Source: Acidobacteriota bacterium (GTDB lineage Bacteria > Acidobacteriota > Thermoanaerobaculia > Thermoanaerobaculales > Thermoanaerobaculaceae). Taken from it: a stretch of DNA of 44,951 nt. Both the position numbers and the translations under genes were made by a program. The DNA is taken from contig PKYI01000055.1 in the NCBI GenBank assembly GCA_003133645.1, forward strand, positions 25,424-70,374. Direction: 5' to 3'. Shown here one piece after another: positions 34,813 through 44,163 of the stretch (the stretch's first letter is position 1; each line of letters starts with the position of its first letter). The notes below the pieces were generated by a model. The model did not search any database and was not told the origin of the DNA. It worked only from the letters and a program-made list of their open reading frames with translations.

Positions 34813-35316
34813 ATGGGGTGTGGCGTGAGCAACGCTCCGCGTGCGAAGTTGATCACGCTTGCCGAGGCCAAGGTGCTGGCGGAGGGGATGCGGACGGCCG
34901 GCAAACGAGTGGTGGTCGCCAACGGCGCGTTCGACATGCTGCACGTCGGCCACGCGCGCTACCTCGCGGCCGCGCGCGCGGCCGGAGACATATTGTTCGT
35001 GGCGGTCAACTCCGACGCTTCGGTGCGCGCGAGCAAGGGCCCGCTGCGGCCGGTCGTTCCCGAGGGCGAGCGCGTCGAGCTACTCTCCCATCTCGACTGC
35101 GTTGACTGGATCGTGCTCTTCGACGAGCCGAGCGTGGCCGAGCTGCTGCGGGCGCTCAAGCCGCACCTCCACGCCAAGGGGACCGACTACACCGTCGAGA
35201 GCGTCCCGGAGCGCGCGGTCGTCGCGGAGTGGGGGGGGGAGACGGTGATCTGCGGCGACCCGAAGGAGCATGCGACGACGGACCTGGTCGCCGAGATCCT
35301 CACCCGCTTCCGCTGA
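34813..35316 (+). CDS. hldC: D-glycero-beta-D-manno-heptose 1-phosphate adenylyltransferase
   Basis: A nucleotidyltransferase of 167 residues, equal to the C-terminal half of HldE (RfaE domain II). It makes ADP-heptose from heptose 1-phosphate. The HxGH motif is in GAFDMLHVGHARYL, and it has SKGPLRPV, GERVELL and AKGTDYT segments. The ATG at 34813 is one start; a GTG at 34825 (MSNAPRAKLI) is equally possible and closer to the usual length. Confidence 0.92.
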   Translation: MGCGVSNAPRAKLITLAEAKVLAEGMRTAGKRVVVANGAFDMLHVGHARYLAAARAAGDILFVAVNSDASVRASKGPLRPVVPEGERVELLSHLDCVDWIVLFDEPSVAELLRALKPHLHAKGTDYTVESVPERAVVAEWGGETVICGDPKEHATTDLVAEILTRFR

Positions 35317-35318
35317 CT

Positions 35319-35455
35319 GGCGCCGCCGATAGCGGACCATCTGCGGCGTCAGGCTGCGGCGGCTCGGATCCTCACGTACCCTCCGGGTACGCTCCGGTCC
35401 GGCCGCCTCGCCTTTCTTGCATCTGGCCCACTCTCGGCGGCGCGGCTACACGCCG
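35319..35455 (+). repeat. Structured dispersed repeat, copy B, left flank of the cassette island
   Basis: Starts 2 nt after the hldC stop. It runs from GGCGCCGCCGATAGCGGACC through the hairpin CGTACCCTCCGGGTACG (35375-35391) to CCCACTCTCGGCGGCGCGG and CTACACGCC, as in copy A; the middle has diverged. Confidence 0.75.
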
Positions 35456-35636
35456 TTCGCCTTGGCGCTGCCTTCGACGCTCGCTCTTATCAGCTCCGGT
35501 GTCTTCCAACCAACGCCCGAGCTCAGCGGCGCCCGCCAGCAGGCCCGAGCTAAACAAGATTGAACGATGCTCAACACCTCACGACCTCCAGCAAGCCGTG
35601 TGCGTAAGGGCGCCTGCTGCAGCGAGCGGTTAGGCG
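35456..35636. other. Gene-free stretch between repeat B and cassette gene 1
   Basis: About 180 bp; with repeat B, the gene-free gap after hldC is 320 bp. It holds the attC-like site above and nothing else that I can recognise. Its base composition falls towards the island. Confidence 0.5.
35508..35635 (-). repeat. attC-like recombination site (downstream of cassette gene 1)
   Basis: Read on the minus strand, GCCTAAC follows the cassette-1 stop by 1 nt, and the site ends in a degenerate GTTGGTT about 120 nt on. The inner arms pair: CGCTGCAGCAGGCGCC with GGCGCCGCTGAGC, leaving one or two unpaired bases in one arm, as in integron attC sites. Size 128 bp. Degenerate at the far end. Confidence 0.6.
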
Positions 35637-36365
35637 TCACTTCTCCGCGGGGGGATCGAATTCGAGAACCTCTTGGGCGACCGGTTCGTTAATCAGCGGT
35701 TCGTACGTGGTGGTCTCCTGCGTGCGAAACCTCGGGAAGGTTGTCTGGAACTCGATCCGTCGAACGAGAAACATCGTTCGGTCAATGCACACCGTCCGTG
35801 GCAGGTTGGCGTACTTGCCCTCGACGCAAAAGCAGCCTACACCACCAACTTCAGCGTCGGCGATGCGCCTAACCTCCGTCATGTCCGTGAGACGCCGGCC
35901 CTCGACCTCCCCTGGCAAAAGCAATGCTGGGATGGCATGCGCCGATCCTCCGGAGACGCCAGTCGCCCCGGATAGGGCCGAGCTGAGCGATGCCGCTTTC
36001 TCGATTCCGGGCTTGACGTCCCACCACGTCTGCACATGACTCCCAAGGCGCCAGACAATGTAGCGCCTCTTCGTTCCCAGGATTCCCGTCTCCTGATACT
36101 CGAAACGGAAGCGGTCAGGCCTCATAAATGCAGTCTTGAACGGTCTCTCCTCGATTCGTCTGCCGCCGGGCTCCAGGTACACGATTCTCACGACACCCGT
36201 GTCCTGATATGACTTGCATTGTGCGTACGTCCGTCCGACGCGAGCGAGAAGCGCCTGCGCGGACAGATCGGCCGTGTCCTGGGCAGCCGCGCTGCGAATC
36301 GCGAACGGTGAACTTACCACGACTCCGAGAATGGCCCAGAAGCTGATCGCTCTTGCGCTCCGCAC
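35637..36365 (-). CDS. Exported protein, LolA/DUF2092-like, on a putative integron cassette
   Basis: A 242-residue protein with a clear signal peptide (MRSARAISFW..., cleavage after SAAAQ). The mature part has LLARVGRTYAQCKSYQDTG, then RFRFEYQETG, a long run of antiparallel strands, LVRRIEFQTTFP and a C-terminal FDPPAEK. This pattern resembles periplasmic LolA-like or DUF2092 lipoprotein-carrier folds, tentatively. The GTG at 36363-36365 follows AAGGAGG by about 7 nt. It is GC-poorer than the flanking genes, with more A/T-ending codons. The stop is 1 nt from the attC-like site, and the start is about 20 nt from the next site's crossover point: the layout of an integron gene cassette. Confidence 0.8.
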   Translation of the reverse strand: MRSARAISFWAILGVVVSSPFAIRSAAAQDTADLSAQALLARVGRTYAQCKSYQDTGVVRIVYLEPGGRRIEERPFKTAFMRPDRFRFEYQETGILGTKRRYIVWRLGSHVQTWWDVKPGIEKAASLSSALSGATGVSGGSAHAIPALLLPGEVEGRRLTDMTEVRRIADAEVGGVGCFCVEGKYANLPRTVCIDRTMFLVRRIEFQTTFPRFRTQETTTYEPLINEPVAQEVLEFDPPAEK

Positions 36366-36385
36366 GAGACACCTCCTTCGATGAC

Positions 36386-36506
36386 GCCTAACGCCCCGCT
36401 TCAGGCGCGCGCCCGTTGAACTGCAACCGGCTGGCAGCTGACGACGTTGGACCACGCTCTTGCCTCCAAACCAGCATACCCGTGCTGCTGGAAGCGCTGG
36501 TTAGGC
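36386..36506 (-). repeat. attC-like recombination site between two cassettes
   Basis: 121 bp bounded by perfect inverse core boxes GCCTAAC (36386-36392, plus) and GTTAGGC (36500-36506). On the minus strand the inner arms are CGCTTCCAGC and GCCTGAAGCG: they pair as CGCTTC/GAAGCG with an extra C in the left arm, the extrahelical base that gives attC its polarity. The best-formed site in the array. Confidence 0.75.
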
Positions 36507-36561
36507 GGCTCGCGGCACGCTGTTCTGCACTCATTGCCGCTCTTCGCGCACGCCTTGGCCA

Positions 36562-37173
36562 CTAGTGCAGGATCGCATCGGGCACAACCTTGAACCCGGC
36601 AGTGGCGTTTCGCACAAGCGAATTTGGGTCGATTCCTGGCTTGCCTTCCTGAACAACAAGGGAAAGGTGGTACCTAAGTCGGTTCCCTCCGGCAAGGCGC
36701 GTCGCGAAGTAGTTGTACTGCTTGACGCCCTTGAAACTCGGGTCCTTGCTCACGACTTCTGCGTCGGCAATCGACAGGACGAGCTGGCTCCCAGCAAACT
36801 CGGTGATCCTGGCGTTGATCGTTCCATTGGTGTCCTTGTTCTTGAGCAGGCTGAACTTGATCTCCTCAAGGAATGTGGCGTCGTCCTTCCAGGTGTCCGG
36901 TAAAATCTGCACCGAGACGTTCACCAGTCCACCGTGCCCACGAACGAAGTCGGGACCACCGAAAGAGAACTCCCAGCGCTCCTCGTACGGCAAAACCATT
37001 GCAAAACGCCCCGGCCTGCTAACGAAGACGACAGCCTCCTTCTGACCCATGGGTGTGATCTGGAACTCGCCGCCCGGATCAACAATCTTGCTGCCAGTAA
37101 AGACGACCTTGTCAGCCCCGAAGGCAGCACTGGCAACAACGAGAGCAAGAGCTGCGATACGTCCCTGGCGCAT
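36562..37173 (-). CDS. Exported hypothetical protein on a putative integron cassette
   Basis: A 203-residue protein with a short signal peptide (MRQGRIAALALVVASAAFGA, cleavage before DK). The mature part is beta-rich with no recognised motif, containing the segments GGEFQITPMGQKEAVVF, ISVADAEVV-like and YNYFATRLAGGNRLRYHL; it looks like a small periplasmic fold, perhaps a DUF. The ATG (37171-37173) follows TTGGAGG by 5 nt, a strong site. GC content is clearly lower than in neighbouring genes. It lies between two attC-like sites on the same strand as cassette gene 1. No function can be given. Confidence 0.78.
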   Translation of the reverse strand: MRQGRIAALALVVASAAFGADKVVFTGSKIVDPGGEFQITPMGQKEAVVFVSRPGRFAMVLPYEERWEFSFGGPDFVRGHGGLVNVSVQILPDTWKDDATFLEEIKFSLLKNKDTNGTINARITEFAGSQLVLSIADAEVVSKDPSFKGVKQYNYFATRLAGGNRLRYHLSLVVQEGKPGIDPNSLVRNATAGFKVVPDAILH

Positions 37174-37663
37174 ACAACCTCCAATCACAGTGGGAAAGCA
37201 AGAAAGGCCGCCTAACGCATATTCGGCTGCCTAAGAGAAAAGGGGGAACGCCACACGACGTGCAGTGTCTGCTTCGGTCATGGTGGTCTGGAGTGGCGGG
37301 GAAATCACGGACCGGCCACGCTGATGTGTGCCGCGCTCGTTGACTGGCGCCTCGTGTTAGGCGGCGCAGAGCGCTGCCTAACACACACGGCGAAAACCTG
37401 CCCGTGGGGTCGCCCGACCCGCTGCTCATAGGCCGCACTGTATGAGCTGTCGGCACCTCATCCTCCGGGGTGTTTCCGGAGCGGAGTATAGACCCGACGC
37501 CGGTAGGCAGGCCCTCGCAGCTTGGGGCGTGCAGCCGCGCCGCCGCCGTTGGGCCTATCGCAAGGCGCGCGAACCCCGCCGCAGCGGAGTGTGGCCGGAG
37601 GCCACATGAGCATGCGAGCGGGGCGAGCGCAACGCAGCGAGAGGTCCGACGCCGGCGGCGCCC
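37174..37663. other. Gene-free region: site remnants and repeat copy C
   Basis: About 490 bp. It contains the cassette-2 leader, the degenerate attC-like site, an extra core box and repeat copy C. No integrase gene and no credible ORF. Confidence 0.6.
37210..37362 (-). repeat. Degenerate attC-like site upstream of cassette 2
   Basis: Bounded by GCCTAAC (37210-37216) and GTTAGGC (37356-37362), 153 bp. The inner arms pair poorly, so it may be a decayed site. A further GCCTAAC at 37376-37382 follows 13 nt later, giving GTTAGGC-N13-GCCTAAC. Confidence 0.45.
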
Positions 37664-37664
37664 C
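37501..37664 (-). repeat. Structured dispersed repeat, copy C, right flank, inverted
   Basis: On the minus strand it follows the order of copy A (GGGCGCCGCCGGCGTCGG..., GTTGCGCTCGCCCCG, hairpin, CTGCGGCGGGGTTCGCGC, GGCGCGGCTGCACGCCCC). The hairpin is TGTGGCCTCCGGCCACA (37590-37606), same size and loop as in copies A and B but with three base pairs changed on both sides. It starts at the stop of the archaemetzincin gene. Confidence 0.75.
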
Positions 37665-38172
37665 TAGAGGGAAGCGAGCGTTGCCAGGCAGGCGGGGCAA
37701 TACTCGGGGCGCTTCAGATCCACCCCTTCGGGCCACAGCGACCGGTGCATCGCGCAGTCGGGCACGACGCAGTGGACGAGGCCCAAGCCGTGGCCGAGCT
37801 CGTGGACGACCTCGGTGGTGATACGCCGGGTGAGGTGCGCTTGCGTGTCGGCGGTTTCCTCCTCGGGGTGGAGCCGGAACCAGGAGACGATCCCGCGCCG
37901 GCCGCCGAGGTGGGAGATGCCGAAGACGTAGGTGAGGGCGGGCATGAAAAGGTCCACGCCGGTGAGGCCGAGGGTCGACCAGCCGGGCCCGGGGTCGGGC
38001 AGCTGTTCGATTAGGCAGGCGGCGTCGACCTGGGCGCGGGTGCGTTCGTAGCAGCGCTCGATCGAGACGGACAGACGGCCGATTTCGCCGCCGGCGAACG
38101 GCCTCGGCAGGCCGGCAAGCACGGCCTCGGCCAGCTTGGGCGGAAGCTCGCCCAGCCCGAGCAGCCGCACGT

Positions 38173-38176
<4 letters not shown>
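37664..38176 (-). CDS. Archaemetzincin-family zinc protease (peptidase M54)
   Basis: A 170-residue metalloprotease with the catalytic motif HELGHGLGLVH (H125, E126, H129, H135), a Cys right after it (C136), C141, M143 (Met-turn region) and a terminal CxxC (C160, C163): the archaemetzincin signature with an extra structural zinc. No signal peptide, so probably cytosolic. The GTG start overlaps the upstream regulator stop (GTGA), so it is translated with it. The role of bacterial archaemetzincins is unknown; here it is linked to a redox operon. Confidence 0.88.
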
Positions 38177-39503
<1,327 letters not shown>

Positions 39504-39507
<4 letters not shown>

Positions 39508-41120
39508 GCGTTTGCCTCCCCGCCGGGCGCGGGCGCCGAGGGCAGGTCGAGGGTGAAGCGGGTCCCCTGCCCGGCGACGCTCGCGACGTCGATCGTGCCA
39601 TTGTGTCGCTGCACGATCCCGTAGACAACCGCGAGGCCGAGGCCGAGCCCCCGCCCCTCGCCCTCGCCCTTGGTGGTGAAGAACGGTTCGAAGATGTGCT
39701 TGCGCACGTCGTCGTCCATCCCGACGCCGGTGTCCTCGACCACGATCCGGACCCCGCCTGCCTCGGTGGCGGTGGTCCGCACCGTCAACCGGCCGCCGTG
39801 CGGCATCGCCTCCACCGCGTTGATGCAGAGCGCGAGCACCGCCTGCTCGACCTGGGCAGGGTCGCACAGGACGGGCGGCAGGTCGGCGGCGAGAGCCAGA
39901 TCCGCCGTCGCCTGGGCGAGGTCCATCTTGTGCTTGATGAGGAAAAGGGCACGGTTGATGACCTGGTTGACGTCGGTCGGCTCCATGCGCGAGCCGGTGC
40001 GCCGGGCGAACAGGAGCAGGTTGGAGACGATCTCACCGCAGCGGGTGGACTCGCTGGCGATCGCTTCGAGGATCTGGAGGTTCTCCTTCGTCTCGTCGCC
40101 CTGACCGGGGCGGCCCGCCCAGCGCCGCATCAGGACCTTCGAGTACGTCACCACGCTGGCGAGCGGGTTGTTGATCTCGTGCGCGACGACTGCGGCGAGC
40201 TTGCCGAGCGAGGCCATGCGCTCGACCCGCACCATCTGTTCCTGCGCCTGGCGCAGTTCGGCGGTCTTCTCCTCGACGCGGCGCTCGAGCGTCTGCGCCC
40301 AACCCACGAGCTCCGCGTTGGCGCGCTCCAGCGCCTGCGCCATCTTGTTGACCGAGCCGCCGAGGTAGGCGAACTCGGAGATTTCGCCGTCCTCGTAGCG
40401 CGCGGAGTAGTCGCCGGTCCCGAGCGCGGCGAGGGTGCGGGTCAGGGCGTTGATCGGGCGGTGCACCGAGTTCCGCACGACGAAGAGCACGACGCCCACC
40501 ACCAGCAGCAGGACCCCGCCGGTGGCGCCGAGCATCAGGAGCGTGGTCTGCCGCCGCGCCTGCTCGAGGCGGCTGATGAACAGGGTGACGTCGAGAACGC
40601 CTAGGAGGCGCTTGCTTGCGGGGTGGGCGTGGCAACTCGCGTTCGAGCACGCCGGCTCGTTGTCGATCGGGAGGATCACGCCGATCGCCGGCTTGCCGCC
40701 GACTTTGAACGACCGCGTGCGGTCGCCCGGCGGGAGCTTGGCGATCGGTCGGTCGGCCTGGTGGCACTTGAAGCACGCCTCGGAGCGCATATCGACCTTC
40801 GTCCCCAGCTCGCGGGGTTCCGAGGAGAAGACGATATTTCCCTCCTTGTTGAAGATGCGCAGCCGGACGTCAGGGTCGTGCTCGGTGATGTTGCGCACCG
40901 AAGCGTGCAGGCCCTCGCGGTCATTGTTGAGCATCGCGGTGTGGAGAGCGCCGTACAACGTCTCCGACATCGCCAGGGCGTTGATCCGCGCCGCCTCGCG
41001 CGCACATCGCTCCTGCAGGCCGACCTGCACGATGGCAGTGAGGGCCAGCAGGAGCGCCAGCGCGACGATCAAGGTACCGGTGAGGCGGAACGTCAGCGAG
41101 CTGGAGCGCCAACGCCGCAT
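39504..41120 (-). CDS. Membrane histidine kinase with periplasmic c-type heme motifs
   Basis: A 538-residue sensor. TM1 is at about 12-34, a periplasmic domain at 35-190, TM2 at 191-215, HAMP at about 216-270, a coiled coil, HisKA with His314 (VVAHEINNPL) and a HATPase with NAVEAM, DTGVGM and GLGLGLAV. The periplasmic domain has a canonical heme site CFKCH (C116, C119, H120) and a second site CSNASCH (C158, C163, H164), which is CX4CH. It probably senses redox state or a small gas through heme. The start at 41118-41120 fits TM1; an upstream GTG is possible. Confidence 0.9.
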
Positions 41121-41165
41121 GGTCGGAGGTCCACCGTTCACGGTGGCCCCACGTTACCCGGGAAT

Positions 41166-42383
41166 TCAGGTGCGGTCAAAGGCCGTCTCCGCGCCCTCCG
41201 ACCGGAGCGCCGCTGGAACCGCCGCGGCGGCGGGATGACGACTCCTTTCCTCCTCGACAACGGCGCCCTCGGGGAACACCGGAAGGTACCTGCAGGCCAG
41301 CACGAAGATCGTCATGCCCACGGCGACGAGGCCCGCGGAGACGAGGAACTCCGGGACCGAAGGCAGGTACGCGTGGCCGGTTGCAGCCTGGACGGCGGTG
41401 ATCGAGACGTTCAGGCGGTGAAAGATGAAACCCAACACGACCAGGCCCTGTGCGGCCGCCAGGCGCCTGGGCGACTCGCGGAAGCGTGCGAACGCCAGCA
41501 GGACCATCGGCACGATGACGCCGAAGCCGATCTCGGCGAGGAACATCATCGAGACCCTTGTCAGCGGGAAGATCGTCGAAAGCGCGCCGCGCGCCGCCAG
41601 GTCGCGCAGCCGCAGCACCAGGTACAAGGCGAGGATCAACACCGAGACCCGCGACAGGCGCGCGAGCAGGTGCGTTTCGATCGGCCGTCCAAAGGCGCGT
41701 CTGGAGAACCACGACTCCACGACCGTCATCGCAATCCCGGCGGCCAGGGCCGAGACGAAGAACAACACCGGCAATATCGGCGTGTACCAGAGCGGATCCA
41801 TCTTCTCGGGGACGATCAGGAACAGGCTGCCGAGGGAGGACTGGTGCAGGGTCGAGAGGATGACGCCGAGGATCACCAGAATCGGCGTGATCGGCTTGAG
41901 GAGCTTGAGCATCCAGTCGAGCTGGAAGCGCTCGAGCACGATTGGCGCGAACTCGAGCGACAGCACCGTCGTGTACAGCATCACGCACCACCCCACCTCG
42001 AACATCACCGAGTGGGGGTTCCACATGATGATCGGGTGCCAGATGTTCCATGGCCTGCCAAGGTCCATGAGCAGCGCCGTGATGACCAGCAGGTAGCCGA
42101 GAAACGCCGTGAGCACGGTCGGCCGGACGATGGGCTTGAAGTCCTTGAGGTGGAGGATGTGCACGGTCGCGGTGACCGCGAACCCGCCGGCGGCGAGGCC
42201 GACGCCGCAGAGGAGATCGAAGCCGATCCACAGACCCCATGGGAAGCCATCGGACAGGTGGGTGACCGCCCCCAGCCCCCGGGTGTAGCGGATGTACGCG
42301 AGGGCGGGGAGGGTGATGATGAGGAGGCCTCCGACCACGGACCAGAATCCGAGACGCACCGAGGATAGCCGCTCCCTAAACAT
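41166..42383 (-). CDS. NrfD/PsrC/HybB-type quinone-interacting membrane protein
   Basis: A 405-residue protein with about ten membrane helices, including FPWGLWIGFDLLCGVGLAAGG, FLGYLLVITALLMDLGRPW and LSTLHQSSLGSLFLIVPEKM, which are hallmarks of the NrfD/HybB family. It exchanges electrons with menaquinone. The ATG (42381-42383) overlaps the ferredoxin stop by 8 nt. It follows the HybA-like gene, the standard partner. No catalytic molybdenum or hydrogenase subunit is seen in the window. The cytosolic C-tail is charged. Confidence 0.92.
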   Translation of the reverse strand: MFRERLSSVRLGFWSVVGGLLIITLPALAYIRYTRGLGAVTHLSDGFPWGLWIGFDLLCGVGLAAGGFAVTATVHILHLKDFKPIVRPTVLTAFLGYLLVITALLMDLGRPWNIWHPIIMWNPHSVMFEVGWCVMLYTTVLSLEFAPIVLERFQLDWMLKLLKPITPILVILGVILSTLHQSSLGSLFLIVPEKMDPLWYTPILPVLFFVSALAAGIAMTVVESWFSRRAFGRPIETHLLARLSRVSVLILALYLVLRLRDLAARGALSTIFPLTRVSMMFLAEIGFGVIVPMVLLAFARFRESPRRLAAAQGLVVLGFIFHRLNVSITAVQAATGHAYLPSVPEFLVSAGLVAVGMTIFVLACRYLPVFPEGAVVEEERSRHPAAAAVPAALRSEGAETAFDRT

Positions 42384-43125
42384 GGTGCTTTCCCCTTTCC
42401 GTCTGCTCGGCGCGGGCCACATCGTCCTTCCGCTTGGTGAGCCAGAACAGACCGCCGAGGAGAACTCCGCCGTACATCACGACGTCAGGTACGTGCTTCA
42501 GCGCCTGCCAGGTGAGATCGGGCATCGGCAGGTTCCTGTTCACCTTGGGCAGCCCGAGCGCCTGAGGGTCTTTGGGCCCGATGAAGAGGACATCGGTGCC
42601 GCCGGCCGCGTTCACTCCGTAGATGTGCTGGAAGTAGGTCTTCGGGTCGGAAACGACGCGGCGGCGCGCCTCGGCGAGCAACTCGTCGCGGTCGCCGGTC
42701 TTGGTTGCGCCGGTCGGACACGCCTGGGCGCACGCCGGGCCCTGTTCGCCGCGCGTGTAGCACATCTGGCACTTCTGAACGCGCGGCGTTGCCGAGTGCC
42801 ACTCGTAGGTCGGCACCCCGAACGGGCAGGCCAGGAGGCAGTACCTGCAGCCGAGGCACTTGCTGGCGTCGTACACAACCGGGCCCTCGGGTGTTTTGTG
42901 CATCGCCGAGACCGGGCACGCCGACGCACAGCTCGGGTCCTCGCAGTGCATGCAGAGGCGCCGGACGTAGACATCGTTGCCGCGGTCCATCAGGTACGTG
43001 TACGTTTGGTCGTCGAGGCCGCGGGCTTCGTGTGCCGGCTGGTTATTAGCCTTCTGGCAGGCTTCGACACAGGAACCGCAGCCGATGCACTTCGTCACGT
43101 CAACGAGGATTCCGCGGTGCGCCAT
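42376..43125 (-). CDS. HybA/DsrO-like 4x[4Fe-4S] ferredoxin with C-terminal membrane anchor
   Basis: A 249-residue iron-sulfur protein. It has 16 cysteines in four cluster motifs, starting CIGCGSCVEAC, then CMHCEDPSCASACP, CLGCRYCLLACP and CQMCYTRGEQGPACAQACP. Near the end is one hydrophobic segment (about 215-232, VVMYGGVLLGGLFWL) followed by charged residues. No signal peptide, so unlike classic HybA the clusters are likely cytoplasmic, unless exported with a partner. It is the electron partner of the NrfD-like protein. Two to eight nt spacing or overlap with its neighbours. Confidence 0.92.
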   Translation of the reverse strand: MAHRGILVDVTKCIGCGSCVEACQKANNQPAHEARGLDDQTYTYLMDRGNDVYVRRLCMHCEDPSCASACPVSAMHKTPEGPVVYDASKCLGCRYCLLACPFGVPTYEWHSATPRVQKCQMCYTRGEQGPACAQACPTGATKTGDRDELLAEARRRVVSDPKTYFQHIYGVNAAGGTDVLFIGPKDPQALGLPKVNRNLPMPDLTWQALKHVPDVVMYGGVLLGGLFWLTKRKDDVARAEQTERGKHHV

Positions 43126-43128
43126 GGC

Positions 43129-43803
43129 CTAAGCCTCCTCCCCGAAGGGGGCGAGGAACTCTTTCTGGAAGGCATCCCAGCGCACCGCATCGAGGGCCGC
43201 CAGCGCACCCTTGCGGGGCACGCCGCCGTCGGCGAGCAGCGGCACCGTCGCAAGCGTGCCCGCCGGCGTCAGGAAGTCCGCAAGGCGCTGCATTTCCTGG
43301 CGGAGAAACGCGGTGGCGGCGCTGCCGATGCGCAACGGCTTGATCGCCTCGTTGTGGTCGCGGGTCCACAGCCCTAGGACCCACCCCACACCGTACGGGT
43401 CCCGAGTTACGGTCCACGGTTGCTCGAGGGTGCGGCTGTTGACGGCCACGACCTCGCCTGGGGCCGGCGACGCGATCACGAGGGAGCGCCCTTTGACCTG
43501 GAGCCTGAGGAGCGGGTCGCCGCGCTTGACCTGGGCGCCACGCGGCGGCGCCTCGACGGCCTCGATCTCGCCGAGCGCCTCGGCAAGGAAGTCGTCGATG
43601 CCGACCCTCAAGGTGCCGTCGGCCGTGATGCGCACCCAGCTGTGATGCTGGTCGAGAAAGATCCCCTGCGGCGGCCTGGGTTCGAGCATCGGCGCCAACG
43701 GCAGCAGCGCCGGCGCCGCCGCGTGGCGGCGGCGGAAGGCCATGACGATGGCGTCAACACCGACGAAGGCCAGAATCGTGAGAATCACCAGAATCGCGGT
43801 CAT
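43129..43803 (-). CDS. Membrane-anchored GcvH-like (lipoyl-fold) protein
   Basis: A 224-residue protein. One N-terminal TM helix (about 3-22, cytosol-facing HRRR-like basic stretch next) precedes a glycine-cleavage H-like domain (about 50-155): HHSWVRITADGTLRVGID, LGEIEAVEAPPRGAQVKRGD, SPAPGEVVAVN, DPYGVGWV. The lipoyl-lysine position of GcvH (ESVKA) here is QVKGR; the only nearby Lys is off by about one residue, so lipoylation is unsure. The last 60 residues are a helical extension. First gene of the operon; start has GGGAGG and lies 52 nt from the sigma54 box. Confidence 0.83.
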   Translation of the reverse strand: MTAILVILTILAFVGVDAIVMAFRRRHAAAPALLPLAPMLEPRPPQGIFLDQHHSWVRITADGTLRVGIDDFLAEALGEIEAVEAPPRGAQVKRGDPLLRLQVKGRSLVIASPAPGEVVAVNSRTLEQPWTVTRDPYGVGWVLGLWTRDHNEAIKPLRIGSAATAFLRQEMQRLADFLTPAGTLATVPLLADGGVPRKGALAALDAVRWDAFQKEFLAPFGEEA

Positions 43804-43854
43804 CGTTGCCTCCCGCGAGAGCTCCTGTGCGGCCCCCGCTTGTTCCGTTGTGGA

Positions 43855-43869
43855 GCAAGCTCCCTGCCA
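43855..43869 (-). promoter_or_regulatory. Sigma54 (-24/-12) promoter of the GcvH-HybA-NrfD operon
   Basis: TGGCAGGGAGCTTGC on the minus strand matches the consensus TGGCACG-N4-TTGC at all but one informative base (C to G) with exact -24 GG and -12 GC spacing. It lies 52 nt before the start of the first gene. The operon itself encodes an NtrC-type activator with an intact GAFTGA loop, as this promoter class requires. Confidence 0.75.
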
Positions 43870-44151
43870 AACTTCGACGTATGAGGTATCATTTTAAAAA
43901 CAAATAGCTTATGCGATTTCGTCAGAATCCTGGTCGGCATGTCTGTAGAGGAATTCAACGAACCGTCGCTCCGCGCCGGTCGGCCGGGCTGCTGCTGGCG
44001 CGCGGCTTCTCGTTACCGGCTCACTGTTTACCTGCATTTCGGGCAATGATGAAATTCTCAACACCCCTGAACGGGCTGCCGACGGGGCCCAGGCGCACCT
44101 CCCGGGAGGGACATCGTGACGCCCCCGTCTTGGCCTGGAAGTGAGAAGCTA

Positions 44152-44157
44152 TAGAAT
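44152..44157 (+). promoter_or_regulatory. -10 box of heptosyltransferase gene (leaderless type)
   Basis: TAGAAT, 6 nt before the ATG. Confidence 0.5.
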
Positions 44158-44163
44158 CCGCTG

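Larger units (their letters stand above)
43804..44163. other. Divergent intergenic region with sigma54 promoter and heptosyltransferase promoter
   Basis: 360 bp without a gene. It contains the sigma54 box (43855-43869, minus), an AT-rich stretch at about 43886-43920 that could bend or bind IHF, and the heptosyltransferase -10 (44152-44157). A small ORF at 43911-44144 shows no coding character. Confidence 0.6.

Noticed and set aside
37112-37456. 114-codon minus-strand frame in the site remnants region
   Set aside because: Overlaps cassette gene 2 and the core boxes, has no start site signal and no protein-like composition.
43911-44144. Possible 77-residue gene in the divergent region
   Set aside because: No Shine-Dalgarno, no leaderless -10 spacing, Arg/Pro-rich shadow composition; better explained as regulatory DNA.
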